Origin: Petrosia ficiformis
Lineage: Eukaryota > Porifera > Demospongiae > Haplosclerida > Petrosiidae
Reading direction: 5' to 3'
Length of the DNA stretch: 64,000 nt
NCBI GenBank assembly: GCA_947044365.1
Contig: OX345641.1
Coordinates: forward strand, 3,695,460-3,759,459
Shown here: piece by piece, positions 1-11,378 of the stretch
Layout of the letters: every line of letters starts with the position of its first letter
How positions within the stretch are numbered: the first letter of the stretch is position 1
Program-made: the position numbers and the translations under genes
Notes under the pieces: generated by a model
Told to the model about the DNA's origin: nothing
What the model saw: the letters and a program-made list of their open reading frames with translations, nothing else
Database searches by the model: none

Positions 1-1
1 C

Positions 2-1095
2 ATTGTCAATGCTTTTTTATGCCATGGCGACAATCCCTCTAATAAAGTCTCTACCAAACACCGTACAACAAGTATGGTATGCTGATGATGGAACTGCCCT
101 GGGGCCAGTAAGACACTTAAGGAACTGGTGGAACGAGTTGAATTCCATTGGTCCTAGTTTCGGTTTTTGCCTAATGCCGTGAAGACCTAGCTCGTAGTTA
201 AAGAGGATCAGCAACTTATGCTGCTCTAACACATGGCCTATCAAGTTGGTAGCTATATCTATCCAAAGCAATGCCGTCCATCGATCAACATCTACAACAT
301 TTGGAAGAGGTGCTACTAGAAGAAGTACTCCTTAATTTAACTCACAGGCTTCCACCAAGTACATCTGATAGAGATATATTTGCCTTGCCAATAAAACACA
401 GTGGATTGGGTATTCGTAACCCTGCATATAAGGCTGATTTTCAATATACAACATCCCACGCTGTTTGTACATTGATTATTAATAACATCACTTCGGGTAA
501 TTATGTATATGACTATGAATGCGAGGGATCCCGCAAAAGTGGAAATGGAAAAATAAAGAAGAAATCGACAGGCATTGAATTTAAATCAACTAAGGGATTC
601 TTTACAATCTGAAGATCAACGAATATTGTCACTAAGGTGCTTCTAGCTGGTTGATTCCATTACCTTTACGAGTCTTTGGTTTCTGTCTCCATAAATGAGC
701 CTTTTTTGATGCCTTGGCATTAAGATGTGGTTGGTTACCTCAGCAACCTCCAGTCAATTGTGCATGCAGAGTTGCCTTTTTGGTAGACCATGCCCTTTCT
801 TGTCGAAAGGTGGGATATCCCTCCATTAGACATAATGAGATTCGTAATTTAACAGCTAATTAAAAGTTTAAAATGAAGTCTGCAATGATGTATTATTGGA
901 GCCACCCCTTCAGCCCTTGACTGGTGAAAAGTTTCCCTGTACTTTGGTAAATACTTCAGAGGGGGCTCGCCTGGATATATTATTCAATGGTTTTTGGGGT
1001 TGTAAATTTAGAAAACGTTTGTAGATGTTCGAGTTTTTAATCCACACGCTCCATCCTACAAGTGTTTGCAGATTGAAGAGTGTTATAACAAGATA
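2..1095 (+). pseudogene. Decayed reverse transcriptase (YADD type), C-terminal half, part 1
   Basis: Reading forward from base 2 gives a reverse transcriptase palm segment with the catalytic motif WYADDGTALG at about 75-104. A stop follows at 178-180. After frame changes the similarity continues with ALPIKHSGLGIRNP (about 391-426), a CACRVAF...DHALSC Cys/His cluster (about 760-812), GYPSIRHNEIRNL (about 810-850) and a DVRVF segment near 1025. This order is what I know from non-LTR-type retroelement ORFs common in cnidarian and sponge genomes. Several stops and frame changes make it a dead copy. The upstream end lies outside the window. It resumes at 1504 after a MITE insertion. Confidence 0.82.
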
Positions 1096-1503
1096 TATAG
1101 AGAAAAAAGTATCCCTATGACTGCTTTGTGGTGTCCATCATTCAGTAATCATGGCTAACTTTATGATGCCTGAAACACATTAGCCTATTATAGTTATTAT
1201 TTTGATTATCTACTCTGTTTACCTTTTAAAGAACCTTGTAGAACTTGTAGAATATATTACAGGTAGAATAGCTAGCTATTAGTTCCAGTTTCTACGTAAA
1301 CTACACAGCTTTCTTTCTGCTGGTCTGTAGAGCTTGATCGCGCGTTCTTTTACGCGCCACGCCCATTAATTGACCGAGCCCCCGGGAATGATGTAACTTC
1401 CTTAACTACGTATACAACGCATACTCGCGTAGGTGACACAAGAATATATATATATATACATGTAGTTCGAACCCGCAATCATAGGGATGGCTCTACGGGC
1501 CAT
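1096..1503 (+). mobile_element. MITE family M1, copy inside the reverse transcriptase relic
   Basis: A non-coding block of about 410 bp that recurs at 9085-9530, 53901-54311 (reverse), 45994-46261 plus 50742-50850 (reverse, split by the LTR element), and in part at 54450-54610. It opens with TATCCCTATGACTGCTTTG and closes with the near-inverse form (CAATCATAGGGATGG), giving imperfect terminal inverted repeats. The interior carries TAGCTAGCTATTAGTTCC and ACGCGCCACGCC. It splits the reverse transcriptase relic, so it landed after that copy. Exact ends are uncertain by about 20 bp. Confidence 0.75.
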
Positions 1504-1765
1504 AAAAAACACAAGATTGAGAAGAAAACAACCTACGAGAGGAAAATTCTGGAAGTAGAACATTCTTCCTTCATTCCATTAGTGTTCTCAATAACTGGTG
1601 GTATGGTTGGAGAATGCAATATGTTTTACAAAAGATTGGCACAGATGTTGGCAGAGAAAAGGCAGTCAAGGTACAGTGAAGTTTTGTGTTCGTTACGATG
1701 TTGTATATCATTCTTGTTACTACGATTCTCGATCCAAGGACTTTGTGGAGCCCGTTCATCACATA
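1504..1765 (+). pseudogene. Decayed reverse transcriptase element, C-terminal part 2
   Basis: Continues the relic after the M1 insertion. Forward translation runs through a basic stretch (KKHKIEKKTTYERK), then SSFIPLVFSITGGM, FYKRLAQMLAEK and CCISFLLLRFSIQGLCGARS. In this retroelement family these segments follow the DVRVFNP block seen before the insertion. No known function apart from being the element's C-terminus. The sequence after about 1765 shows only short A/T-rich repeats up to 2050. Confidence 0.75.
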
Positions 1766-2055
1766 ACCACCCAGTAATATATCCCTTGGACCTAATAATT
1801 GTTGAATCTGAGTTATGACTAAATTATGAATGACTAAATTATGAATTAAATTATGGATTAAATTATTATTGTTTCTTGACCTATACATTACAACTATTGT
1901 ACACCATATGTGTGTATTTATACTGAGAGCTGGTTCTCATTATATTATTATTATTATTATAAAAAGATCAATAATACTTTACTTATAAAAGATTTTAGAA
2001 GCATGGTAAGTTTATTAACTAAAAACAGTCGTTATTGTGGTACTAAACAACATTA

Positions 2056-2274
2056 CTTAACATATATTTCAATTATATCCAGAGGTGTGTCTTCATTATT
2101 TATTCCTTCATTACTACACACCCTCAACTCAATATTATTAGTATACAGTAGTCACATTCAATGTCTTAAGAAACCATGGCATGTTAGGATTAGTACAACA
2201 AGTAGACTCAGGTCCATTAAAATTCTGTCCATCCCATAGTGGATCATCAGCATAAAGAATTAAAGACCAAGGTA
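2056..2274 (-). pseudogene. 3' fragment of the fibrinogen-like secreted protein family
   Basis: On the minus strand this matches the last ~70 codons of the intact family members: DPLWDGQN, the ESTCCTNPNMPWF block and the closing DIIEIYVK. It is degraded (AATTCTGTCC is reached through a changed codon, and the stretch before the C-terminus is altered). The upstream side stops abruptly at about 2274, against a block of 46-bp inverted repeats. Nothing of the signal peptide or fibrinogen-like opening remains. Confidence 0.85.
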
Positions 2275-2280
2275 AGTTAT

Positions 2281-2526
2281 TTAATATGTTAACTTTCTTA
2301 ATTAATGATACTGCTAAGTTTAACTGTTAATATGTTAACTTTCCTAATTAATGATACTGCTAAGTTTAACTGTTAATATGTTAACTTTCTTAATTAATGA
2401 TACTGCTAAGTTTAACTGTTGATAATCTGGTTAACAGTTAAACTTAGCAGTATCATTAATTAAGAAAGTTAACATATTAACAGTTAAACTTAGCAGTATC
2501 ATTAATTAAGAAAGTTAACATATTAA
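2281..2526. repeat. 46-bp units, three direct then two inverted, forming a long hairpin
   Basis: Three head-to-tail units of 46 bp (2281-2326, 2327-2372, 2373-2418) are followed by a short spacer and two units in the opposite orientation (2435-2480, 2481-2526). Each unit begins with TTAATATGTTAAC. The stem of the resulting hairpin would exceed 90 bp with almost no mismatches. The final TTAA is also the target duplication of the MITE that follows. Confidence 0.92.
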
Positions 2527-3139
2527 GGTTGTAGTCTTTTCCGTGGGCGGATGCTACTCCAATCAGTTTCTAGTCTTGCAAGCTTCTTGCTGCATACAAT
2601 CTGGTTCCATTCTGTATTTTTTGGAAGCCACACCCACCCGGGGGTATAACTATTGGGCCTAAATGTTTTCACTGATAGTTTATTTTCAGAAACAAACCTA
2701 AACATGCCCCACAGGTGGTGGAGGGGGCGGTGGGTGGGAAACAATGGCGGGTAACTGTAGTTGGTCTCTGAGAAAGATCGGAGTTTGATAGTGCCTAGAA
2801 AGGTAGATTTTATGGTTTCAGTGAAAAGCTACAGAATTGAGCTTTCTTCAGCCTCTTGTAACTATAAAAGTAAAATGAATTTCCAGAAAACGGCTCTATT
2901 TGTTTTCTCTAAATGCATTGTACTTGGTGCACGCCATGATTGGTGGGCGTGGCTTTCTCCGTTTTGTACTTATTAAGATGGCAAAAATGGACATTTTATA
3001 TATGTTTTATCAATTGCAGGACCCTATAAAGGTGATTAGAAGATATGAAGGTTGCCATTACACCAGGTTAGAGTCATATTATATAATATTCTATTTTGAA
3101 ACTGATTGGAGTCGCATCCGCCCACTCCCTAGTACCACC
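2527..3139 (+). mobile_element. TTAA-target MITE, copy 1
   Basis: A 613-bp element between TTAA duplications (2523-2526 and 3140-3143). One end reads GGTTGTAGTCTTTT. The other, inverted, reads GGTGGTACTAGGG. Both share the subterminal GTGGGCGGATGC and ACTCCAATCAGTTTC. No transposase is encoded. The 70-95-residue open frames inside recur only because the element recurs. A TTAA target is typical of piggyBac and Kolobok transposons, so one of these probably mobilised it. Confidence 0.92.
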
Positions 3140-3477
3140 TTAAATTACTGAACTGTAAGTTTAATGTTTTTGCTCATTGTAGTTGTAACAATGTAAAATT
3201 CATTATAGGATAATTATCTTTAGTAACTGATAGTTGTGGCATAGATATTTTGGTAATGAATGAGGTAATGAATATTTGTTGAAAGAGTATATTATGTAAT
3301 TTGACTGTAAGTAATATAGTTATTATACTAGTGCAAAGTAGTATAGCGGATGGAGAGTCATTCTTAATCATCTTCCATGTGTTTTTATATTTATCAGAAA
3401 TAATCTTAGCCACTCTAGCCACAAAAAATATTCTTAACCAACTTTAAACTTTATATAAACAACAAATTCAACTTTAA

Positions 3478-4090
3478 GGTGGTACTAGGGAGTGGGCGGA
3501 TGCGACTCCAATCAGTTTCAAAATAGAATATTATATAATATGACTCTAACCTGGTGTAATGGCAACCTTCATATCTTCTAATCACCTTTATAGGGTCCTG
3601 CAATTGATAAAACATATATAAAATGTCCATTTTTGCCATCTTAATAAGTACAAAACGGAGAAAGCCACGCCCACCAATCATGGCGTGCACCAAGTACAAT
3701 GCATTTAGAGAAAACAAATAGAGCCGTTTTCTGGAAATTCATTTTACTTTTATAGTTACAAGAGGCTGAAGAAAGCTCAATTCTGTAGCTTTTCACTGAA
3801 ACCATAAAATCTACCTTTCTAGGCACTATCAAACTCCGATCTTTCTCAGAGAGCAACTACAGTTACCCGCCATTGTTTCCCACCCACCGCCCCCTCCACC
3901 ACCCGTGGGGCGTGTTTAGGTTTGTTTCTGAAAATAAACTATCAGTCAAAACATTTAGGCCCAATAATTATATCCCCGGGTGGGTGTGGCTTCCAAAAAA
4001 TACAGAATGGAACCAGATTGTATGCAGCAAGAAGCTTGCAAGACTAGAAACTGATTGGAGTAGCATCCGCCCACGGAAAAGACTACAACC
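3478..4090 (-). mobile_element. TTAA-target MITE, copy 2 (inverse of copy 1)
   Basis: 613 bp flanked by TTAA at 3474-3477 and 4091-4094, in reverse orientation to copy 1 and nearly identical to it. It sits in the left arm of the surrounding palindrome. The matching place in the right arm (4771-4774) is the unoccupied target. Confidence 0.93.
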
Positions 4091-4369
4091 TTAAGCTTGT
4101 TACTTTCTCTCTTGCATCTCATTTATTTAATTGTTGCAATTGCAACCTATCCTTAAGCTACAGCGGCAAGGCCACGCCCAAAGGTGCTTCATTTGGTGTT
4201 TAATGTGGTAGTGGTTTTTAATGTTGTTACCAAACCAAGGCACCATCCCAATTTTGTTCCTGTGTTTTTTTTTCGGTTTTGATATAGCTATATCCCTACA
4301 TACTATAACAGTAGTAATAAGATTATTTTTGTTCGTAAAACATTTCGTAAAACGTATATTGGAAGAAAT

Positions 4370-4680
4370 ATTCATTGACGTTTATTTTCATTTTTTGCTA
4401 GTATGCTATTAACTATGTATATAGCCACACCTCATCATGTGTTATAGTATACTATTATGTAGTACTTCAAAATGGGTCCAGTTGGGGTGTGCCATAAGTG
4501 GTAGAAGTAAGCTAACTCCAAACTTAATTAACTTTCACCTGCACGTAAAAGGGTCACGTGAACACAGAAACAAAGTGTGAGAATTTAAACAGACACTCCA
4601 ATTATCACAATAATCTCTACAGTAATTTGGAGTATTTTAATTCAAAATCCTACAGTGTTATTAAATAAATCCCAGGAAAT
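4370..4680. repeat. Dispersed block, also at 10500-10860 and 55980-56330
   Basis: Contains the shared sequences CATTTTTTGCTAGTA, TAGCCACACCTCAT, TTGGGGTGTGCCATA and AAAGGGTCACATGAACAC. All three copies run in the same direction. No open frame is conserved between them, so it looks like non-coding repeat sequence. Confidence 0.8.
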
Positions 4681-5267
4681 AAATGAAGCACCTTTGGTGC
4701 GTGGCCTCGCCGCTGTAGCTTAAGGAAAGGTTGCAATTGCAACAATTAAATAAATGAGAAAGTAACAAGCTTAAATTTGAATTTGTTGTTTATAAAAAGT
4801 TGAAAGTTGGTTGAGAAACCCTTTTGTGGCTAGACTGGCTAAGATTATTTCTGATAAATATAAAAACACATGCAAGATGACTCTCCATTAGCTATACTCC
4901 TTTGAACTAGTATAATAACTATATTACTTACAGTCACATCATATAATATACTCTTACAACAAATATTCATTACCTCATTCATTACGGCCAAAATATCTAT
5001 GCCACAACTGTCAGTTACTAAAGATAATTATCCTATAATGAATTGTACATTGTTACAACTACAATGAGCAAAAGCATTGAACTTACAGTTCAAATATATG
5101 TAATTTGAAAGTCAAACGAAAGTTCAATAATAGCGATCAGAAAGAAGGTATTGCTCTAAACTGACCTCCACGTTTGATCTCGCGTGATCACATTGGGTGT
5201 GGCTGAGGGTGTGGGTTATTGCAAGTAAAGGGCAGAAACTGGAGAGACAGAATGTATGAGTCTGTAA

Positions 5268-5648
5268 CTTGCTAAAACAATGTCTGTGGCAAATCGCTTT
5301 TCAATACGATTTTGATAAACTTCTTTCTCTACTCTATCAAGTTTTTAAATCGACGCTTAAAGCATCTGGCTAAGATCTGTAGTGATTTTAGCATTTTCCA
5401 TTCTAAGTAACTTTTCATACTGTTTACTTCGTTATAAAAACAACAGAACAATGGAAGACTATGTATTTGAACAGATCAGAAAGTTTGGTGGCTGTAGGAG
5501 GTATGCGTTTGAAGTTATAACTGTTCAAAGTAAAAAAAGTTGGGAAGGAATGAATGAATAACTTGCAACGTCTGTGGCAAATTTCTTTTCAATACGATTT
5601 TGATAAACTTCTTTCTCTACTCTATGAAGACTTTAAATTGACGATTAG
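5268..5648 (+). repeat. Short direct duplication
   Basis: About 85 bp containing CAATACGATTTTGATAAAC and CTTTCTCTACTCTAT occurs at 5282-5360 and again at 5570-5648. Between the copies lies only a small open frame (ATG at 5451) that I do not regard as a gene. The rest of 5100-5870 shows nothing recognisable. Confidence 0.75.
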
Positions 5649-5869
5649 ATTAAAAAAGTAGGGACAGACAGAATGAATGAATGACAGAATGACAACTAAA
5701 GTGCTAAAGACTTGCCCACGCGTAGGCACGGTAAGCCTAATAAATAAAATAACAGGAATAATAAATTTGATCAATTCCCTATTCTTCCATTTTATATAAC
5801 AACACAACTAATTCAGAGAGTATGGTGGCAAGTACAACCCCTTGAATTTTTTTAACCAGTGTAAGTACT

Positions 5870-6320
5870 TATGTAGGGTTTTATGGAAGTGGTTTCTATA
5901 ATTTTAGGTCTTATGTTAACCTCCCAACCTTGTTTGCATGCTTTTTGGGTTTTGACGTCCCTACATCTTCCTCCATTTTTATTGAAAATGTTTTTATTAT
6001 TCTTTTAAATATCAAAGAGGACCAATATTTGCTCTTCCTGTCTGGTCGAGGAGGGGTCAGGAATCTTCCTGAATAGTGAGTGTTTAAAGGTAAGCATTTG
6101 AACAAATTTATTATGTTCTATATTTTTGGTAACTGCATGGGCCATTCAAAAAGATTGGAAGCCTAACAAATTTTGCCCCAAAAATCATTATACTTTACTG
6201 TACATTACTTTACTTTATGAAATGACAATAAAAGCAATATGTTCATTATGGAAACAAACAAACATAATATTTTTGACAACAAAGTATGTAAATGTTACTA
6301 GCTAATGTAAATTAGAGTCA
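5870..6320 (+). repeat. Dispersed repeat: foldback-related half plus the R module
   Basis: 5870-6000 is a single-arm relative of the foldback at 44019-44310 (CTTATGTAGGGTTTTATGG, CATTTTTATTGAAAATG). 6085-6320 is the R module, a block with AAAATGATTGGAAGCC-like and GGAAACAAACAAACATAAT sequences. It also lies at 11025-11275, 12440-12670, 18235-18360, 34315-34565, 36720-36970, 39620-39735, 56485-56735 and 57700-57915, mostly just 3' of members of the fibrinogen-like family. Confidence 0.75.
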
Positions 6321-6325
6321 CTCAA

Positions 6326-6914
6326 GGTTGTACTAGGGGAAGAGGTAGATGAAACTCCAATCAGTGTCTAGTCTTGCCAGCTTTTTACTGCATACGATCT
6401 GGTTCAATTCTGTATCTTTTTGAAGCCACACCCACCCGGGGGTATAACTATTGGGCCTAAATGTTTTCACTGATAGTTTATTCAACGGGTGGTGGAGGGG
6501 GCGGTGGGTGGTTAACCCTGGCAGGGTAACTGTAGTTGCTCTCTGAGAAAGATCGGAGTTTGATAGTGCCTAGAAAGGTAAATTTTATGGTTTCACTGAA
6601 AAGCTACAGAATTCAGCTTTCTTCAGCCTCCTGTAACTATAAAAGTAAAATGAATTTTCAAAAAACGGCTCTATTTGTTTGCTCAAAATGCATTGTACTT
6701 GGTGCACGCCATGATTGGTGGGCGTGGCTTTCTTGGTTTTGTACTTATTGCAATTGCAAAAATGGAGATTTTTCCAACACTCTCTCGCTTACAGACAAAT
6801 ATAAAGATGATCAGAAGATATGAAGGTTGCTATTACACCAGGTTAGAGTCATATTATATAATATTCTATTTTGAAACTGATTGGAGTCGCATCCGCCCAC
6901 TCCCTAGTACCACC
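6326..6914 (+). mobile_element. TTAA-target MITE, copy 3
   Basis: 589 bp with the family ends. The right duplication is TTAA (6915-6918) and the left has decayed to TCAA (6322-6325). Unoccupied versions of the same site occur at about 11268-11290 and 56724-56745 (AGTCACTTAATAAATTGAG), which fixes the insertion point exactly. An internal stretch seen in copies 1 and 2 around the AAACAAACC motif is shortened here. Confidence 0.92.
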
Positions 6915-7032
6915 TTAATAAATTGAGTGAGTGAAATAACTAACTAAAATAAAATTAAATCAATAATACTTGAATAATATTGTGTGGAATTACAGGACAA
7001 AAATAATATGGCCACCAGATGTGGTCACTGTG

Positions 7033-7579
7033 TAGTCAGGCGTGGCCTGACTCTCGCAGAGACGGAGGGTCAGGACCAGTACGGTAACAGTTTTTGTCTT
7101 GGCTGGTGGGGCTGCCTGGGTGTGGCTGGTTGCCTGAGATGATCAAGAGTGCAGCTAAACAATAATAAAACTAAAGCAAACAGTGTATCTAACACCTGGT
7201 CCTTCATAATAGCAGTCAATAGCGTTACTACAATAACAACAGATAATAGTCCATCATCCCGAATTTTATCAAAGGCAAAAGATAGGCAGCCGTAACACAA
7301 AGATTTTTCGAATCCTGTGGGTAATACTGCAAAGACGTCTTCTCCATGAATGAAGGCATTAATCACTCTCCTTTGCTCTTCTTTTAAAAAGTACCCCAAA
7401 TTCCTAGCTGCTTTTTCGACTACTTGCTCCACCAACGTGTTTTTAACAATATTCATAACCATTAGCGTGTCAGTATGAGGTCACTTCCTGTACTGCAGAA
7501 TTTTTGCAGCAGGCACAAATACTGCTATTGTACCGGTCCTGACCCTTTGTCTCTGCGAGGGTCAGGCCATTCCTGACTA
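7033..7579. mobile_element. Mutator-like element carrying a RecQ fragment
   Basis: 547 bp flanked by a 9-bp target duplication (GTCACTGTG at 7024-7032, GTCGCTGTG at 7580-7588). The terminal inverted repeats are about 55 bp long and start TAGTCAGG, with GGCCTGACYCTCGCAGAGAC inside. The unoccupied site is preserved at 56835 and 11393. Long terminal repeats with 9-bp duplications are the mark of Mutator-like elements. The interior holds a helicase fragment and no transposase, so it resembles a Pack-MULE (gene-capturing element). Confidence 0.83.
7088..7462 (-). pseudogene. RecQ-type DNA helicase fragment
   Basis: Minus-strand reading gives EEQRRVINAFIHGEDVFAVL, PTGFEKSLCYG and VVIVVTLLTAIMKDQV. 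These correspond to the RecQ motif 0/Walker A/motif Ia order of superfamily 2 helicases. The Walker A loop reads GFEKS where RecQ has GxGKS, so the nucleotide-binding glycine is lost. Only about 110 residues of the helicase domain are present, and the frame then runs into the element's terminal repeat. The DEAD/DEVH box and everything after it are absent. A host or element RecQ-like gene was probably the source. Confidence 0.8.
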
Positions 7580-8159
7580 GTCGCTGTGTGTGCTCGGGAA
7601 GCTGTCTAAGATGTTCTTGTATTATATGAGGGACTATTTGTGGAGATTGTTACCCTTCCAAAAAAGGTCAATGTTTAAATTAGTCTCATTTAATCTGTAC
7701 GCTTCAGATCTAGAGTGAACACACTAATCCAACGAATGATCCTTCGAGGGTTACAGACCACGTGGTTGGTCACGATTTGGACATCGATATTCCCGCCTCT
7801 TTGCTAAACGACCATTCTCTATCAACAATTAGTTTTCATTGCACGTTTTGCCAGGTTACAAAGGTAGTGCCCTCCCCAATTTTCATTGGGGACAGCTTGA
7901 TGCTATATACCACTATAATTATACCATTAATTGGCTTGACAAGATATATACAGAGGTAGTCCATTTGAGATATCGCCTTTTCAATGTCCCTATGGGACAT
8001 ATAGTCGAAATTTGTGATGGAACTGTATGAAATTTAGTATCCAACAAGCTTAATAATACCTCTTCCTGGATACCAAATTTTATTGACTTACTGTACAATA
8101 TGGTGGAATGACGAGCAATTGAAAGTAAGCATTTGATCATAATCATTTTGCAGGAAAAG

Positions 8160-9084
8160 GTCCCTTTTCGAATATTAAGTCATATTATACATCTATATAT
8201 TATTATAATTATTATATACATTCATAATTATATTTACACACCTCTTCCCGAAAAACCACTGCATAACAAAGACTATTATAGTTATAGCTATAGTCTTCAA
8301 TGCTAATATGTTAATCAAGCGTGGCAAGATGAGAAAGTATTAATCAAAATTTATCATTACTATTATCGCTATTATTATAAATTTCACAACATCATTAATT
8401 TTAATTCAGCAAAAATTTTAATCTGGAAGAGATACATGTGGGTATAGAAGAAAGTTAACAAATTACTTTATTGGGAAAAATTCCACTCAAGTATCATTCA
8501 AAAAAAGAAAAGAAACAAAAATAATTTAAAAAAACATTTCAAAAAAAACGCTGCATAACAAAGACCATTATATAGTTATAGCTATAGTATTCAATGCTAA
8601 TATGTTAATCAAGCGTTATGAGGTAGGTTTGTTTTGATTATAAAGTTTATGTATGTAAATCTGTATATAAGAGAGCCTCATTTTTATAAAAATATATATA
8701 TTTGCATGCTTTTTTTCACCCATGAGTATAATCAGCTCTACACTCAAAATGATGAGGTATGTATCCTGCATCTTCTGAAGGGGCTGTAGAGAATCGTAAG
8801 CTGGTTAATATTAGCTATTCCAGCTTCCTCATTAGCCATATTTGGTAAAAAATATATATATCACATTGCTACATCTGTACATAATAGATCATAACTACAT
8901 GTTCCAAGTGGAGCACTCATCCAAGGTATGGTTTATGTATGCATGATGCACACATGTAAAACAAATTAAATTGAGGTTTGCACTTTGTAACCATTTCAGT
9001 TGGAAATAATAATACCTGTTGGAAAAGAAGTAGATATGTGTATGTACAGATAATCTTTTGATGTAGAAACATACAAAACACTAT
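8160..9084. other. Non-coding stretch with a shared AT-rich block
   Basis: 8230-8640 holds a repeat with ATGCTAATATGTTAATCAAG and ACTTTATTGGGAAAAATTCC, seen again at 11950-12300, 17160-17280, 18030-18240, 36350-36560 and 57240-57560, and once more in short form within this stretch (8545-8625). I see no gene from 8640 to 9084. Confidence 0.7.
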
Positions 9085-9530
9085 TATAACAAGTGTATAT
9101 AGAGAAAAAAAACATCCCTATGATTACTTCACAAATTTAAGTGAAGACAAAAGTATCCCTATGACTGCTTTGTAGTGTCCAGCATTCAGTAATTATGGCT
9201 GACTTTATCATGACCAGCTTATTATAGTTATCATTTTGATTATCTACTTTCCTGACCTTTCAAAGAACCTTGTAGAACTTTAGGAATTTATTTCAGGCAG
9301 AATAGTTAGCTACTAGTTCCAGTTTCTACGTAAGCTACTTAGCAACAGGCAGCTTTCTTCCTGCTGGTCGTGTAGAGTTCGAGCGCGTTCTTTTACGCGC
9401 CACACCTATGAGCCCCCGAAAATGACGCAACTTCCTTAACTACATATACAATGCATACTCGCGCAAGTGGACACAAGAAAATATATATAATTATATATAT
9501 ATATATAGTTTGAACCCGTGGGAAAGCAAT
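9085..9530 (+). mobile_element. MITE family M1, second copy
   Basis: Same order of sub-blocks as 1096-1503: ACAAAAGTATCCCTATGACTG near the start, CTAGTTCCAGTTTCTACG, TTTTACGCGCC and an AT tract before GAACCCGTGGGAAAGCAAT. The right terminus has decayed. A second short ACATCCCTATGAT lies just before the first, as if the left end were duplicated. Confidence 0.75.
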
Positions 9531-11378
9531 TATGATCTACTCATATGGACTCTGATCGTGCATAAAACTAATGAAGTGTCTAAAAAAACAAGCTGGTAAA
9601 CAATAAACATACACAACTGCTCTCTCACATAAGTACTTACACCACTATAAAGCAAAATACAAAGAGCTGTACTTATGTAGGGTTATATGGAAGTGGTTTG
9701 TTTAATTTTAGGTCCTACGTTACCTCCCAACCTTGTTTGCATGCTTTCGGGGTTTTGACGTCCCTACATCTTTCTCCATTTTTATTGAAAATGTTTTTGT
9801 TATTCTTGTTTCCATTTTTTTTTTGAATGGTAGACGATTTGTGATTATTTTACATAGATTGCTATGAGGCTTGATCATCAGACTTTTGTATCCATTATTT
9901 ATGAATTGATGATCATTCTTTTTCACTTAGAGATGACAGCTTTGTTAGTGCTAGTCTCTGTGTCAACCATTCGGGATTCCAGTGCTTATCATAGTATATA
10001 ATATTATATTATCAGTATACCATGGTTATAATATTATGCTCATTATTTTAAGAATGAATTTGCTCATAAACTTTATTACTATTCTTATGATTCCAACATA
10101 GCAGGCAGTTTCAGTAAACAGCTTTCATGTTCTGAGGACACAAATGCGCATGAGCAATTGATTCCACATGGCTAAATTAATGAATACACTTATAAAAATG
10201 GCGTCCAATTTGAGATCAAATCTTCGCCGTCGCTGAGACTATCTTCTTTCATCACATCTGAACATATCATCTCGATACTTGTAGATCAGAATTTTACAAA
10301 GCATACGATTGGAATGGTGATAGAATTATTGTGATAGTTCCTCAAATAAAAAAATATGATTTGTCTGGAAAACAATAATAATAATATGAAGCAGATTTTG
10401 CCAGTTTTGCCACTCGGCAGTTCTCTACCTTAACGACAATCTTTGGCCATCTAGACAGTGTTGGTAGTCATAAAAACAATAGATATGAATAAGTATGTGT
10501 GTATTAAGCTTATATGTGAAATATTCATTGACGTTTATTTTCATTTTTTGCTAGTATGCTATTGACTATGTAGCTATATAGCCACACCTCATAAAGTATT
10601 ATGTAGTACTTCAAAATGGATTCAGTTGGGGTGTGCCATAGCTAAGTGGTAGAAGTATTGCATGTAAGCTAACTTCAAACTTTAAGTTAAAGCTTTAACT
10701 TTCACCTATACATGTAAAAGGGTCACATGAACACAGAAATAAAGTGTGGGATTTTAGACACTTAAAATATCCCACTAATCTCTATAGTAATTTGAAGTAT
10801 TGTAATTCAAAAATCCTACAGTGTTAAATTGTACTTCCTTCCTCACAGGAAATAAATAAGCAAAATAACAGGAATAATAAATTTGATCAAATCCTTATCT
10901 TCACTATTCTGCCATTTTATATAACAACACAACTAAATTAAATATCAAAAAGAAGCAATATTTGCTCTTCCTGTCTGGTGGAGGAGGGGTTGGGGATCTT
11001 CCTGAATAGTGAGTGTTTAAAGGTAAGCATTTGGACAAATTTTATTATGTTCTATATTTTTGGAGGGTAAGCTGGGCCATTCAAAATGATTGGAAGCCTA
11101 ACAAATTTTGCCCCAAAAATCATTATACTTGACTGTATATTACTTTACTTTATGAAATGACAATAAAAGCAATATGTTGTTCAATTCACTATGGAAACAA
11201 ACAAACATAATACATGTATGTTTGACAACAAAGTATGTAAATGTTACTAGCTAATGTACGTAAATTAGAGTCACTTAATAAATTGAGTGAGTGGAATAAA
11301 CTAACTAAAATAAAATTAAATCAATAATACTTGAACAATATTGTGTGGAATTACAGGAGAAAAATATCATAATAATAT
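9530..11378. repeat. Non-coding repeats between M1 and copy B
   Basis: 9670-9810 is again a one-arm relative of the foldback at 44 kb. 10090-10475 is an inverse copy of 43090-43470 (shared ATGGCGTCCAATTTGAGATC region and ATAATAATAATATGA). 10500-10860 repeats the 4370-4680 block. 10850-11280 repeats 5755-6320 and 56340-56735 including an R module. No gene is visible. Confidence 0.72.

Larger units (their letters stand above)
3140..5090. repeat. Large imperfect palindrome with a MITE in one arm
   Basis: Left arm 3144-3473 plus 4095-4195 is the inverse of right arm 4680-5090. The right arm is uninterrupted and carries a single TTAA at 4771-4774. The left arm has a 613-bp MITE at that exact position (3478-4090). 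The region between the arms (4196-4680) includes the ATGTGGTAGTGG block and another repeat found at 10.5 and 56 kb. No gene is seen. Confidence 0.88.
6985..8160 (+). pseudogene. Cys-rich N-terminal fragment of the retroelement ORF, copy A
   Basis: Begins at ATGGCCACC (7008) after a splice-acceptor-like TTACAG and is interrupted at 7032 by the RecQ-bearing element. It resumes at 7580 with a frame that encodes the Cys-rich region, then HDLDIDIPASLLNDHS, and, after a frame change, FHWGQLDA and EVVHLRYRLFNVPMG. In intact relatives I know, a Cys-rich segment followed by such a WGxxD...LFxVPxG region precedes the YADD reverse transcriptase. Frameshifts and the loss of everything after about 8040 make it non-functional. 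Copies B (11379) and C (56821) end in the same way. Confidence 0.7.

Noticed and set aside
5451..5564. 37-codon frame starting MEDYVFEQIRK
   Set aside because: Too short, lies between direct repeats, and no second exon or homologue is evident.
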